Assembly (NCBI RefSeq): GCF_910592395.1
Contig: NC_088308.1
Location: forward strand, 7,145,001-7,209,000
Source: Lineus longissimus
Taxonomy: Eukaryota; Nemertea; Pilidiophora; Heteronemertea; Lineidae
DNA: 64,000 bases
Direction of reading: 5' to 3'
The position numbers and the translations under genes were made by a program. Shown here piece after piece: positions 32,001-44,105 of the stretch (the stretch's first letter is position 1; the number at the start of each line of letters is the position of its first letter). The notes beneath the pieces were generated by a model that did no database searches, was not told where the DNA came from, and saw only the letters and a program-made list of their open reading frames with translations.

Positions 32001-35000
32001 CATTTCACAGAAAAGGACCACATATTGAAAAGCGAATTTACACCATTGACCCACATATCGGGCTTTGTTGTTGGCAAAACAATGGCAATAACAAAGACAT
32101 TATCAAAACGTGGTACAGTTTATTGGCAACGTCACAGGGTCAAGGCCAAGTATCAATGTCCAAAATGGATGTCCAGAAGACAGATGACGTCACTGCATGG
32201 CATCTATATGACAAAATATTTATAATCCCGAGTGCCTATTTTTAAAACAACCTCAAGTTAATCATTCTGAGGAAATCAGGGGTTAAAGTTCACTTCTACG
32301 GCCCTGCACGGGGCAAACATTAACCCCCGATTTCCTCAGGATGCAAGTTACATGTAATAAAACTTGAAACTTGAACTAACCTTCAACACTCTTCCTGGGC
32401 CTGAATTCAATTCTCTTGCTAACGAACTCATATTTATCTCTAGTTGTTGTCACTCTCTTCCTCAGCTCCAGAACTTCCCGCACTTGGTCTTGGTGCCCAC
32501 CAAATTTTGTCAGAATCTGAGAAAAAAACAGTACCGGTTTATATTTATGACAAAGTCTAACAGTACTCGATTTGATACTCTAGTCGATGATTGTGAATGA
32601 ATATCAAAGACCTGATAAATATGCTGTAATAAAGCTTTGAAAGCAGTGGCTTTTCAATTCCGAGGCAAACACACTATATGTATCTGATACCAACAACACT
32701 GTCCACCTACATACCTCGAGCCACCTGCTGACCATGGGCCCAAACTTTGTATCAATCAACCTCTGAGCATCAACAAGATTCTGGATGATATCTGTATTGT
32801 TATCATCCTCAATAATCTCTGGCGTCACATCAATGTTGAGATTATAACGCCACGTCCCGAATCCATGCTCTCGAATAAATGCTGAACCAGTTTTACTGAT
32901 CATACTGGCAATATCGGAAACTTCTTCAAAGTCATCGTAATCACTATCATCAGAAGTACAGGATGTTCCAGAGTCCGACTTCACCGCTTCATTTCCACCT
33001 GAAAATGTGTCCATATTAATTTCCGCTTCTGTTAAGCCAACTAGTCTAGAATTTTTTCCACCACTTTTCGAAGACTTTGCAATTGGAAATGGGAGCTTGA
33101 ATTTGTCAAAAATGTCTATATTGCCAACTTGGTTGTCAGCACTACCTTGATGTGATTTGGACACTTTGCCGTCAGAATTGTCGTTTTGTGATTCGGAATC
33201 GACGCTCTGATTTTTCTCCTTCCGCGACTTTTTCCCCGTTGTATCCGCATCAATGTCTGGCCCTCTTTTACCCAGAAAAGAACTATGCGTCTTTTCACAA
33301 GTATCTGGATTCTTCCGAGTAGGACTGTGGCCTTCATTCTGTCCTAGCGTTTCATTTTTTGAATTGCAATCGTCACATTTTGCTAGCAACTCAGGAACAT
33401 GTTCACCAACTCCAGCACTAGTAGAATCTTTATCAGGTTCTTTGTCATGATTATCACCAACGCCCGAGCATGTTGGAGTGAGATCATTTGTGTCAGTATT
33501 CTCATCACACGGCATCACAGATGCAGAAGAAACCACAGGCTCCCAACGAGGTACTTCATTTGCACTAGAATAAATTTTGTCCCAGTCGATCTCGAAATCA
33601 GGATTTGGCAAAATGAGGTCAATCCCACTTTCCAACTGTGTTACACAAGCAAGAATCTCAGTACAGTTTTCTGGAGAAAAAAGAAGAATAGAATGATGAA
33701 AAAATGTATTTTCAATAAAAATTAAAATATGATGTCTGTTTATTTTCTTTCAAGTTAGTTCAGGGAACATCAGTGCCACCAGTTGATAAAGACAAATTTG
33801 GTATCCGCACTAACGCTGTCAAAATACAGCATCTCATATGCTTTGATTACAATAGATACAGGCATAAGACTAAGAGATACAGACACAAGAGCTACAAGAG
33901 ATACATGTACACAACAAACATACCATCCATTTCTTTGCGTAAAGTGTCCAACTTTTTCGTCATAAATTCGCAGCGTCTCCGATCTCTTTCTTCAGCTACT
34001 CGTCTCTCCATCACATTTTGAGCACTAGCATCATTAAATTCAACCTGGAAGTGTTTAGATGGATATCTTTGTTTACAAAGTGACGTCTTTCATTTCTAAT
34101 AACATCCAGTGACCAAATTTATCTGCAAACTTTCTCCAAAAGGGCAGATATAACAAGAAACATAGAGTAAAAAACTGACACAGTATTTTAATAGGATTCA
34201 GTTGCATTCATCACACAGTTAAATTAATTGTTTTACCTTCTTAAAATTCTTCAAAAAGTTGTATCCCAGTGCTAACTTCTTGTAGGCATGTCCAAAATCT
34301 ATGTACCATTTTTGAACAGCTTGGATGGCCAAACGATTCAGATTCTTTGCGGCATGCTTTGGAGGTGGAAGGGGACAATCAAAATCAATCTCTGCAAAAA
34401 GAACATGAACAATTTGTTTTTATTCATGTTAATCTTTTTAAGTGATGGTCGCACTCCTTTCTTGTAATCTACTGAATTTGCCTCCTTCCTATCAGCGTTG
34501 CAGTAGGACTCCCGACGTCATGTCAGCAATATCCGAGACTGACCTCAAGTCATAAGTTGGCCGTTTTATTTCCACATAATAGAAAGCCACCACTAGTGGA
34601 GCTGATCTGGAAGAGGCAAATTCAAGACTGAAATATAAGTAGGTGACAGGCATTTACATTCTGATTGTTCTCCTCCATGCTAAGATATTGCAGTTAAAAC
34701 CAATTCAAGGCTTTTGCCCGATATGTTGTCTAATTGCAACTTCTTAAATTTGCTCTGATAATTACCGGCTGTTAGCTCTAAGAAGTTATGGAAATCCGAG
34801 AGAATGAGTTCTCTAAACTGATGTGATCTCACAAATATCTCATTGGCAATCTGGAAGGCAGAAAAACGGATCTCGGCATGTTCTTTTTCCAGTTGAGACA
34901 TAACCAAGTGATGTAGATGTTTAACATATCCATCAGAAACCCTGAAAAGTGAAAATAGCAGAAGATGAATTTGATTTTTACAATTTTCGGAATTTTTCGT

Positions 35001-35381
35001 ACTGTCCAAACAAAACAGTATTAACTAGAAACAAAGCCAGTTTCTTTAAAAACAGTCTTACCTGTAACTAAAAACAAAGCTAATTCTTCAATTCTAGATT
35101 CTTGCATGACTTTTGTCATCTGGTTTATAGCCTCCTTGGAATATCGACAACTAAAATCGGCCATCAAAACAACTAACCACTAATCAAAGTTTTTACACTG
35201 TAGTCTGGAAATCAAGAGAAGTTAGCCCAATCCAATATAACATGTCGTACTTGCAGATCTTTTTCAAGCTTTTCATGATGCCTTCATCTAGAGTCTGACT
35301 GCCAGATGTTGTCAATTCCTCCACATATTTCGCCATCTCCTGGCACAAACCATGGTCAAGCGCTGCCTCTTCTTCAGACAT
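29028..35381 (-). CDS. UVSSA: UV-stimulated scaffold protein A (transcription-coupled repair)
   Basis: In human cells UVSSA joins stalled RNA polymerase II through CSA and brings in TFIIH. Exons in transcript order: 35381-35251, 34941-34766, 34391-34237, 34044-33924, 33670-32715, 32516-32381, 31843-31660, 31421-31275, 31010-30950, 30426-30304, 29993-29894, 29590-29380, 29127-29028; 2601 nt, 866 residues (human 709). The N-terminal VHS-like helical domain has EEHAEIR-type core [18 protein letters not shown] followed by RSHQFRELI. The CSA-binding region is [13 protein letters not shown] at about 211-223. The C-terminal zinc-finger segment has [19 protein letters not shown] then PFH at about 714-738. 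The end, [13 protein letters not shown], matches the conserved C-terminus. Extra length lies mainly in the acidic, Ser-rich exon 33670-32715. Confidence 0.96.
30078..30252. mobile_element. CAGTAGAACC-family foldback element in a UVSSA intron
   Basis: A degenerate left end (gcagatacctctgtaagcaa) pairs with the right end gttatagagaggttctaatg. Inner words 'tttcattcaatttgacct' and 'agtcccaagtgtgtcc' are shared with other copies. Confidence 0.65.
30440..30690. repeat. 33-bp minisatellite, about eight copies, in a UVSSA intron
   Basis: The word gatctatggcaacacatgta recurs at 30551, 30584, 30617 and 30651, and more diverged units start at 30456 and 30489. It begins within about 15 nt of the acceptor of the exon ending at 30426. 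Confidence 0.92.
32267..32339. repeat. Short perfect-stem hairpin in a UVSSA intron
   Basis: ctgaggaaatcaggggttaa and its near-perfect inverse ttaacccccgatttcctcag are separated by about 33 bases. It may be a small MITE. Confidence 0.75.
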
Positions 35382-36398
35382 GTTTACACTTATCTGGAAA
35401 GGATATCAGAGGTTGGTAGAACATGCTCTGTCAGTTAGATAATCTTCTAAGGCTCTGAAACTCTGTCTCTCACCTTCCCGAAATTATTGGGTTATAAGCC
35501 TGACTATCATGACTATCATAGTGACAATTAGGTTACAACCTGGCTGAGGGGTGAGACACCTCGACCGGAGCACAGAGAAGACAGTTCACAGCCTTGGTGC
35601 CACAGAGACAATGTTGACACCTGGCCTGTCTGAAAGTAGACATCCGCAACCGACAGTTCACAGCCGAGCTGTCACAGATAATTTACAACCTGCCCCAACT
35701 TAAGGTAAGCAACGTGACCCAGCTAATGAGGTAAGGGCCGGAGAAGCGAACAGCGAACATTAAGCATGACTGCAGATGTAGGCCTAACCATCAATAATTA
35801 GACGAGACAAGTTTTATGACATTAGTCTTCCCACTAGGGCACTACACTATGACTAACAGAACACTATGTATAAATGTAAACATTGTTCCAAAAATCAATC
35901 AAGTACAGGAATCTATACGACTTGGCCTATAGACGCCAATAAATCCCAGATCTCACTCATGACATGACTGCAAGAGAAGATAGACTTGCCTAGGATCACT
36001 CTTGATGACCGACGAATGATAAAGAATGAAAGACAAGTGACCTGCCAAAGACCACACAACAGTTGACCAAACGATTCTGGCAACTGCTTGTGCTACACTG
36101 TACATGTTGTACTACATGTACTATTAAAGTCCAAGGGAGCGAAACGACTGGGGGCGAAAAGCTAGCAATTCGCGACGATCGCATAATGCACCACTTCGTC
36201 TATTTCTATTATTCATAAATAATTATCAAACAAAACTCAGATATAGTTACTTATATATTGGGATATAATAACTGACTACATACTTTATTAAAAAATCTAA
36301 GCAATGAATAATTCATTAATGTAACCGTCTACAAATAGGTAGCAGCACTGTCACCGTCTTAATTTTCTAAATTTTGTTGTTACAAAAGTCAAATTTTC
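35382..36398. promoter_or_regulatory. Shared region between divergent UVSSA and ANKRD40
   Basis: The two start codons are 1.0 kb apart on opposite strands, so both promoters should lie here. I see no canonical TATA box assigned to either gene. It includes the short repeat copy at 36122-36182. Confidence 0.45.
36122..36182. repeat. Dispersed GCGAAACGA repeat (short, inverted copy)
   Basis: gggagcgaaacgactggggg and cgaaaag are the reverse complement of the core at 28470-28500, and gcgacgatcgcat matches its gacgatcgc edge. Confidence 0.6.
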
Positions 36399-39038
36399 AT
36401 GATGGAAACGCCACTTCATCCCCAAAAAATGCTAGAGGAAGATTTCAGAGAAGCTGCGTGTGACGGTGATCGCGACAGGGTGCGAAATTTGCTGCAGAAG
36501 GGGGTCCAAATTGACTCCCAAAATAGTATGAATGGATGGTGGGTTTGGAATCTCATCATTTTTTACAGGGTGTGTCAAAGAAATGAAACACATTTTTTAG
36601 CAATTTTAGGCAGAAGGGTCAGTGCATATATGGAGGTATCTAGTGAACACCACTGTAATTGCTGTATTGCTTGGCTTATAATAGACAATTTCTCTGTGTA
36701 GAATGCAGCATGCAGTTATGGGTTGATCGAGCAACTTGACATTAGGGAGCATCCATTAAGTACATACGCACTCAGGGGGAGGGGTCTATGAAAAACTGTA
36801 CAGGGGAGGGGGGGTTATATAGTCTAAAAATTGGTGTTTTCGTGTACGTACTTAATGGATGCTCCCTTAGTCAGTGACACACATCATGATGTCCGCACCC
36901 AGCCAGCCCCACCACCCACACGCTGTTCATGACGTCAATCGTCATGAGCCATGGCGTTGACCACTCGAGTAATTTCATTTCCTCGCCTCAACGTTGCTGT
37001 CTTAGTAAAATACAGGTTGGCCTAATACAGCTTCAGGACATCATGTCTTTGGAAGTCTAATTGCCACTGTGACGCGTCCAAGGCTGTGAGCTAACCTAAT
37101 GTGATGATCTATGACAGTAATAAGGGTTAATGTCACAGTCAAATAGGCCTACAATAGTTGCACCAGTGGAGGAGATGATCGTCAGAAGCCATTAGTCTTT
37201 ATGAAAACTGGTTTATGTTTGCATGACCATGATGACATGACATGACATGAATAAGCATACCTTGGTTATGGCTTGGTCACAAAATCTGGAATTTTGTTTC
37301 GACTTCTTGTGGTGTTGATTTGAAGGCCTATGGGGTATTTTTGAAATGCACCCTGTAATTGCATGATGAAAAATTGCCTGAGACAGCGAGTGTGAGAGTG
37401 ATTGTGTCTTGTTGTATGTAATTTATATGTTTTATGTTGTGTTTCATGTCGATTTATTGCAGCCCTACATATTTTCATAACTGCATCTGCAACCTGAGGA
37501 ACTTACTTGTTGAGAGCACTGTGAAAATTGTCAGAGGATGTGGTTGTTCTGCTAAAATAAAACAATGAAATTGGATTGAATTACGGGACCATAGAATGTC
37601 CATATTACTTAGTATTCATGTTATTATTGCAATGTTATAATTTCCAGGACTGCATTGCACTGGGCCTGTAAACGTGGCCATTCTTCCATTGTAAAACTTC
37701 TTCTGGCTGCTGGAGCGACCGCCAACCTTCCAACTTCTAAAGGAGACCTGCCCTTCGAACTCACTGACAACAAGGATATCCGAGAAATGCTTGGAGGTTG
37801 GTACTTTGAAGAACGTTTCTTCAGATATTTTCCTAGTGTGGAATGATGAGAGACAGTTGTTAGACATCCACTTCATGCTGGAGTCCAGGAGAGCCTGGAA
37901 GGAGGGTAAAGTGGAGGCGACTTGATTTGTTTCCCTCCCTCCCGTGGAAATGCAAAAAATCCACATTGTTGTGATATTTTTTGGACACACAACACAAGGT
38001 TTTAATTGTTCACCTCATTCTATGAAAAGAACATGAAGTGGGCTTGCTTTACCTTTTCCTTTAATTGAAGAAAATGCATTTCAATACCTTAATGTTAAAT
38101 TTTCTAGGTGATTCGTCAACACCTGCTAAGAAAGACAATCTTTCAATCACGCCACATTATCTGAGCCATCCAAAGTTTCCATATATCTCCGATGATAGAT
38201 CAGACTTTACAATGGATGGAGACCTATCTGCTGCATCGAGCCATCGTAGGCCGGACGTGAATCGCTATAGACACTTGAATGGCTATCGAGAGGAAGAAGG
38301 TAACAAACATTTTAAGGCAATTTCTGGGTCCAAGTTCAAAATTTGTGTCATTTTAGAGGATACAGCAATTTGGAAAAAAGGCAACTTCGCCATTTATGAA
38401 AAACGGCATACTTTAAATAGAAGTCACGAAGGGAGAGTTGCCGCTGGTAAGCATGGTAAGGAGGAAATTTCAAGGGTGCAAAGGCAGAATGGAAGGCATG
38501 ATGGCAGTGCCCTTCTTGCCTCCATGAAGTGCCTTCTTTATCAAATACAATGTAACCAAAACCTGGGACTGCGCAATACTGTCCCTTGACTCTGCTCTAA
38601 ATGAAGAGATCTGGACACCAAAAGCTCATTATGGTTTCTTAAAGTATACCAGATATTGGATAGTTCTTCAAAATTTCAGCTACTGTAATAATGGATAATC
38701 ATGGTTTAATTTCAGAATTGGTCCTAAAGGTCCGTGTCGCACATGCAGCAGACACCGATTTTATTGAAATAGAACTGGACCACAGCAATCTGACCTTTGA
38801 CAACCTGGTCTCTGTTATGTGTCAAGAGTTGGAGGTCGACAGGCAGATTGTGCACAAGATACGGAAACTGCCCGATACAATCGTGCGGAAAGACAAGGAC
38901 GTTAAACGACTAAAAGACTTTCAGGAGCTTGAGCTAGTCCTAACGACTAAAGCAATCAGTGCAAGTTCTAGAACATACGGGCCATCACCAACAAATCCAG
39001 TAGCTCCCACCAAAGACGTTAAAACTATAGTTTACTAA
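36399..39038 (+). CDS. ANKRD40: Ankyrin repeat domain-containing protein 40
   Basis: Exons 36399-36538, 37648-37796, 38108-38299 and 38716-39038 give 804 nt, 267 residues (human about 368). The N-terminus has ankyrin repeats (DFREAACDGDRDRVRNLLQK, then NGW|TALHWACKRGHSSIVKLL). A short middle keeps HYLSHPKFPYISDD. The C-terminal conserved domain starts ELVLKVRVAH and carries IEIELDH, KIRKLPDTIVRKDKDVKRLK and FQELELVL. The first Met pair at 36399/36402 leaves the start ambiguous by one codon. The linker before the C-terminal domain is much shorter than in vertebrates. Its cellular role is not well known; protein binding is inferred from the ankyrin repeats. Confidence 0.95.
36745..36866. mobile_element. 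MITE, PIF/Harbinger-like, in ANKRD40 intron 1
   Basis: Left end gggagcatccattaagtac and right end gtacttaatggatgctccc are inverse. TTA flanks both sides, the 3-bp target duplication typical of PIF/Harbinger elements. The 122-bp body is non-coding and G-rich in the centre. Confidence 0.85.
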
Positions 39039-39217
39039 TCACCGATTCATGTAGTTGCTTGATACTGTGGATTGAAAATTAAACTGCAATGTATGTGACT
39101 GCTGAAGCATGATCCATGTTGGCCTAAGTGTAGTGAACCTTTGTCCAATCTGTCCACTTGTTCGCTGCCTATATGTTGATACGTGTTGTCTGTCAAGTCG
39201 TGTTGTCTCTACAATTT

Positions 39218-39223
39218 AATAAA
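39218..39223 (+). terminator. Candidate polyadenylation signal of ANKRD40
   Basis: AATAAA lies 180 nt after the stop codon. Confidence 0.45.
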
Positions 39224-41987
39224 TCTCTCTAAGCCTTGGTCTTATACAGGGTTTGTGAGTACTATGATATGAATCCACACAAATCATTGGAAACAGTGTT
39301 CACCATGACATCACCTCACTTCTGTGTTGGCTTATGACAGGATCCTCCTTGATGGAAACATCTGTCTTGAGGACACAAACACTTCGGCACCGAGTTTCGT
39401 CCAAAAATGGTAATTTCCCTTCAATTTGACTACTGGATATCCTTCATCAACAACAGCACTTGTCATCCCCAAGTGTGGCATTAGAGGGGTACACGAACTC
39501 AAAGAAAACCTGCTCACATTTGATCTACACTACCTTCCATTTATGTTCACTGTTGGTGTCCACATGATATCAAGTCAAGGCATGAGATTGCTATGTGACT
39601 GAAAAGCATGAAACTCCCTTTTTGCCTGAAATTACATGTACAAGTCCTTAAGGAGTAACCCATTGAGCAGATACAGACCAAACAGCCTAAATTCAGGCAA
39701 CTGCCTGAAGATTCTGAAGCCTGGAGTTCTTTGGCGGTGAAAGTCGTGAGCCTTTACCAATGGGTACTTCATCCTAGTTGTGCAATATATATGTATGCCT
39801 GGATTTGTTTGAAACGAAATGGTGTTGTAATGAGGCTTGTAGTTGTAGCCTGGTATCTTTTCCTATAGACTGTCACCTGTCGTAATGCTAATGTTGTATG
39901 GTGCTACCTGGTCTCGGCACAAACCATATACTGGTACTGTGAATAATATCAAGAATTTTGCATGAGCTTTTAGTTTTACATTGCATACGTTTTGATTTCT
40001 GGGTAATATTTTATGTTATTTGATAGATGCAGCGATTTACATAGGTTTTTTGTTGAAGACTGCTTAAGTTTAAGTCACTACAGGTACTACATATCGACAT
40101 CTTCCAGTGTTAGAAAGGTAACATTTACAAGTACTGGTATTTGCTGATAAGTTGCGATAGGGGTCTTTCGTTGGAAAATAATGGGGCGCCCTCTGACTAT
40201 ATCATCGAATCTCATTTTATCTTGAAGACAAAGGTTCTGTTCTGTCATTTGAACAAGAGTAAATGAAAGATAAGACACAAAAGAAGTCAGGACACCTTGA
40301 GTTGGTTGCAAATCTCATGTGGAGATATTCTTATCTTTCATGAAGTGCTTTTTGGAAGAGTCCTTATTTCATGGTGCCAAAATGAGAAATAGAAAATTTG
40401 ACTTATATTTGATGAACAATCAGCTTTCCACTTCCAGTATATTTGGTGCTATGCTTTGTGCGTTAGTTTTGATAATGAATGTGTTTGTATGAAAGGCAGA
40501 GAAAATACTCTGGTTGACACTTTTAAATTATGTTGACGAACATTTGTGTGAAGTTTGATTTAGAAACTTCTGAACATATCAATTCATTGACCCTGAGTCA
40601 AGGTAATTTGAGAGGTCAACTCAGAATTGCTTAATGCTGTGAGAAATAAAAAAATGTCATCTCACTCTAGAAAAAAGTTTGTTTGGCATCAACACTTTGT
40701 TTTAGATGATGCAAGAAGTTCGAAAATGATGAAATTTGTGCAGGGAATGGCTGACTCCCACCCCCCAGATGAAAAAATGTCATCTCTCATCACAACATGG
40801 TATCAAGCAATGTGATGTTATTTTAGAACCCTCTTCTGATCTTTATTTGAACCCTTTTTCTGGGCTTTAATAAATGTCTGGCGCTGAAATATCTATATCT
40901 TAGTCTTATTTTTTAATTGCTTGAGCGTACTACATAACAGATGATGCTGTTCAGTAATACTCTTTTAATCTTGGACATCACATACAGGAGTATGACGATA
41001 CTGGTAATCTGAAAAAGCCTCTTTTGCTCACTTTTCTTTCATCAATGTTTAGCCAGATAAATTCTGGTGTTCTGGACCAGATGTGTACTTCACTTCAGTC
41101 AATAATCCATCCTTTGTTTTTCCAATAAACAAAGTCGATGTTGCTCCCCCTCTTGTCCATGATAATGAATAAATGAATATGAGTTGTCATACAGTACTTC
41201 ATCACTTGGAATACCGCTTCAAAGCACTACATCTATATCCAGAAACCATTCTGTTGAGGTTCATACATCCATTTCAAGCCAGCTACCAGGTTACAGTGAC
41301 TTGACATGGTGGAGCCTCGAACCTGGAGTCCGATTCTCTCCCATTGAGCCGAGGTGCTTCAGTGATGACCATTATGCTGTCACGTCACATAAACAATAAC
41401 AGATGAGGCTCTTTGGATTTTTGAACTAGCTATCCCTGTCACAATGTGAAAATACACCAGGTCAAAAGGACCATTGAGTTCCTACATGACACAGCAGGAT
41501 ACAACAATGGTCTTAAACAATGTCATGCCCTATTCAAGATGAGGTTGCCTGGGCATCCTTCAATGATAAAGCACAACTAAGTTACAAATAGAGGACGATT
41601 TGATGTCCAGGATCTGACAACATGGAGGTGTGGCTGTTTCTTATTACAGCTGAATGATCACCCCACCTAGGTATCTCTTGATCCCACATACAGCTTACAT
41701 GTAGTTGCTGGGTTCCCATGAGGCGGTTTACACAACCTAGTCCATCTATGTGCCTCCCCGGCAATCACCTACGCTCTTTCTCATCAATCATGTACATGTA
41801 GTTCTCCCTTGTAACAACCGAGTTGTGTGATGCCCTCTCTGCAGTACAGCTCTTGTCTGTATGGTCTTTGTGAACAAGTCCCATTCCTTACAGGGGATAA
41901 CCAACTTTACTCAGATGAGACCAGGAGCGTCAGACCAATGACATCAAAACATCATGAAAGTGCAATCAGCTGTGTCTACAGACGGTC
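39224..41987. other. Gene-free stretch after ANKRD40
   Basis: No supported exon. A degenerate CAGTAGAACC-family fragment lies at about 39343-39492, and a weak tRNA-like fragment (A-box ggctcaatgggagag, B-box ggttcgaggct on the minus strand) at about 41300-41350. Confidence 0.4.
39343..39492. mobile_element. Degenerate CAGTAGAACC-family fragment
   Basis: Family words survive in order: 'ttgaggacac', 'ttcgtccaaaaatggtaatt', 'cttcaatttgac', 'cttgtcatccccaagtgtgg', 'ttagaggggta'. Both termini are decayed. Confidence 0.5.
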
Positions 41988-42104
41988 AGTGATATGAATA
42001 AAGACTAGCAAATGCTTCTACTTCAATTGTGTACAGAAAGTCCAAGTGTAAACGTACATGGAGTTTTAGATAAAAGCATTTGCTAGTCTTTATTCATATC
42101 ACCC
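41988..42104. mobile_element. MITE with about 35-bp inverted repeats (copy B)
   Basis: gtgatatgaataaagactag and its inverse bound a short middle. The arms are almost identical to the 13955-14074 copy while the middle differs moderately. Confidence 0.85.
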
Positions 42105-42131
42105 ATTCTCTTTCCATGTTGGATTTGCCAA

Positions 42132-42840
42132 CTGAATGAATCTATTCATGTACCAAGGATGGGCTTGCTCTTTACCCGAACACCTCAGATGTGACCAAGA
42201 GTGTCAAACCAAGGACATACATGTAGAAACATCATCTATATCAGCATCTACTCAGTTGTGATGCAAAGAAATCTCTTTTCGATTTGATTTAGTACCAAGT
42301 GAATGAATCTATTCAAGTACCAAGGATGGGCTTGCTCTTTACCCGAACACCTCAGATGTGACCAAGAGTGTCAAACCAAGGACATACATGTGGACACATC
42401 ATCTATATGAACATCTACTCAGTTGTGATGCAAAGAAATCTCTTTTCGATTTGATTTAGTACCAAGTGAATGAATCTATTCAAGTACCAAGGATGGGCTT
42501 CCTCTTTACCCGAACACCTCAGATGTGACCTGACCAAGAGTGTCAAACCAAGGACATACATGTAGAAACATCATCTATATGAACGTCTACTCAGTTGTGA
42601 TGCAAAGAAATCTCTTTCCCATTTGATTTAGTACCAAGTGAATGAATCTTTTCAAGTACCAAGGATGGGCTTGCTCTTTACCTGAACACCTCAGATGTGA
42701 CCTGACCAAGAGTGTCAAACCAAGGACATACATGTAGAAACATCATCTATATGAACGTCTACTCAGTTGTGATGCAAAGAAATCTCTTTCCAATTTGATT
42801 TAGCACCAAGTGACTGAATCATTCAAGAACCACCAAGGAT
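42132..42840. repeat. Tandem repeat, unit 167-172 bp, about four copies
   Basis: gaatgaatct starts units at 42134, 42301, 42468 and 42640. Later units carry a 5-bp insertion (gacctgaccaag for gaccaag). Confidence 0.93.
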
Positions 42841-44105
42841 GGCTTTGTTACAGGTGGTGTCTGCCAGCTACGTCGCACCGGCTTTCAACGTTTTTAAATT
42901 CTGTCAAGCGAAACTCCTCTGTACATTTTTACATACGGAATTTCTTTCACAATGGGTTAGGACCCTTTCTTCTGGAGTCAAAGGCACGAAATTTTCACAG
43001 AATGATAAGTGATACATACTTGTCATACATGGTGCACATTTCAAGCACTGTTATTTCCTGAGAGTAGGATACCTGGGGACAAAAAGGCGCAAAGGTATTA
43101 AGGGAGGTAGTCGAAAATGACCACTTGGATTTGCTCCAGTACCATCTTTCATTTCCTTCTGTCACACGTGGACAAACAGGTTGTCCGAGCGTTCAAAGGT
43201 TGATGTCACCTCTCAATAGACCCATCCTCCACAAACAATCCTGGATGCTTCCTTTCAGGGCGACTAGTTGATATCACAACCTGACTTCACTCAAGTCGAT
43301 TTAATGGTTTTTCAGAACCAGAATACACACAGGTTAACATACCATTGTCACTGCTTTTTGCACATTTATTGTCAGAAGTACGTTTCATCAAAAACTCACT
43401 AAAAGAACAAGTTTTTGGTTACATCATACTTCTGTCGAATAAATTCCTGTATTTAAAAAGACACAACCAAGAGATAAGTTTGTCATTGCAACATATTTAT
43501 TCAGCCATAACATGAAATCAACAAAACCGTGTTGATTGGAGGCAAAAACTGCAAGCAACAGGACATTTAATGATGCATTATATTACATGTTTTTACAATA
43601 CGATATTTTGTAACCAGGTTTGTTTCACCATATACCGGTAAAGGTATAAGTACTACGGTCTATGGTACTGGGCTATAAACCCAAGGAGAAGAGTCCACTG
43701 ATTACATTCTCTGTTTGCCGGGTATTTATATACCACTCGGACACGTTTTCTTATCGGTTATACACCAGTAGCAATAAAATGTTAACTTGTTTATCCTAAA
43801 GGACATAACCATGTGGCCGAAATATCCGGAGATGATATTCATAATTTTGGTAGTCTCACATGGCACAAGAAACACAAAATAATGAGGTGATAGTATCTCC
43901 AATACAAAAGTCATATCACTAGTAATACTCCCTACATACAAGTGCTTTCATTCCCTTGGAGTGCTCCATATGAAAACTTTGAGGGAAACGGTTAAATAAT
44001 GTTACATTACCAACAACCAAGCCATTACACACACAGCTCCATACAAAGAGGACAGCCAAACGGTACTTAAAGAATGCCATCCACTACAACAACATGACAA
44101 TGTCA
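42841..44105. other. 3' flank of RSL1D1
   Basis: No supported exon. AATAAA on the minus strand occurs at 43365-43370 and 43496-43501 and could end the RSL1D1 transcript. A diverged dispersed repeat at about 42863-43130 resembles 45140-45420. Confidence 0.4.

Noticed and set aside
41300-41350. Possible tRNA gene on the minus strand
   Set aside because: A- and B-box-like words are too close together and no complete cloverleaf is visible; at most a fragment.
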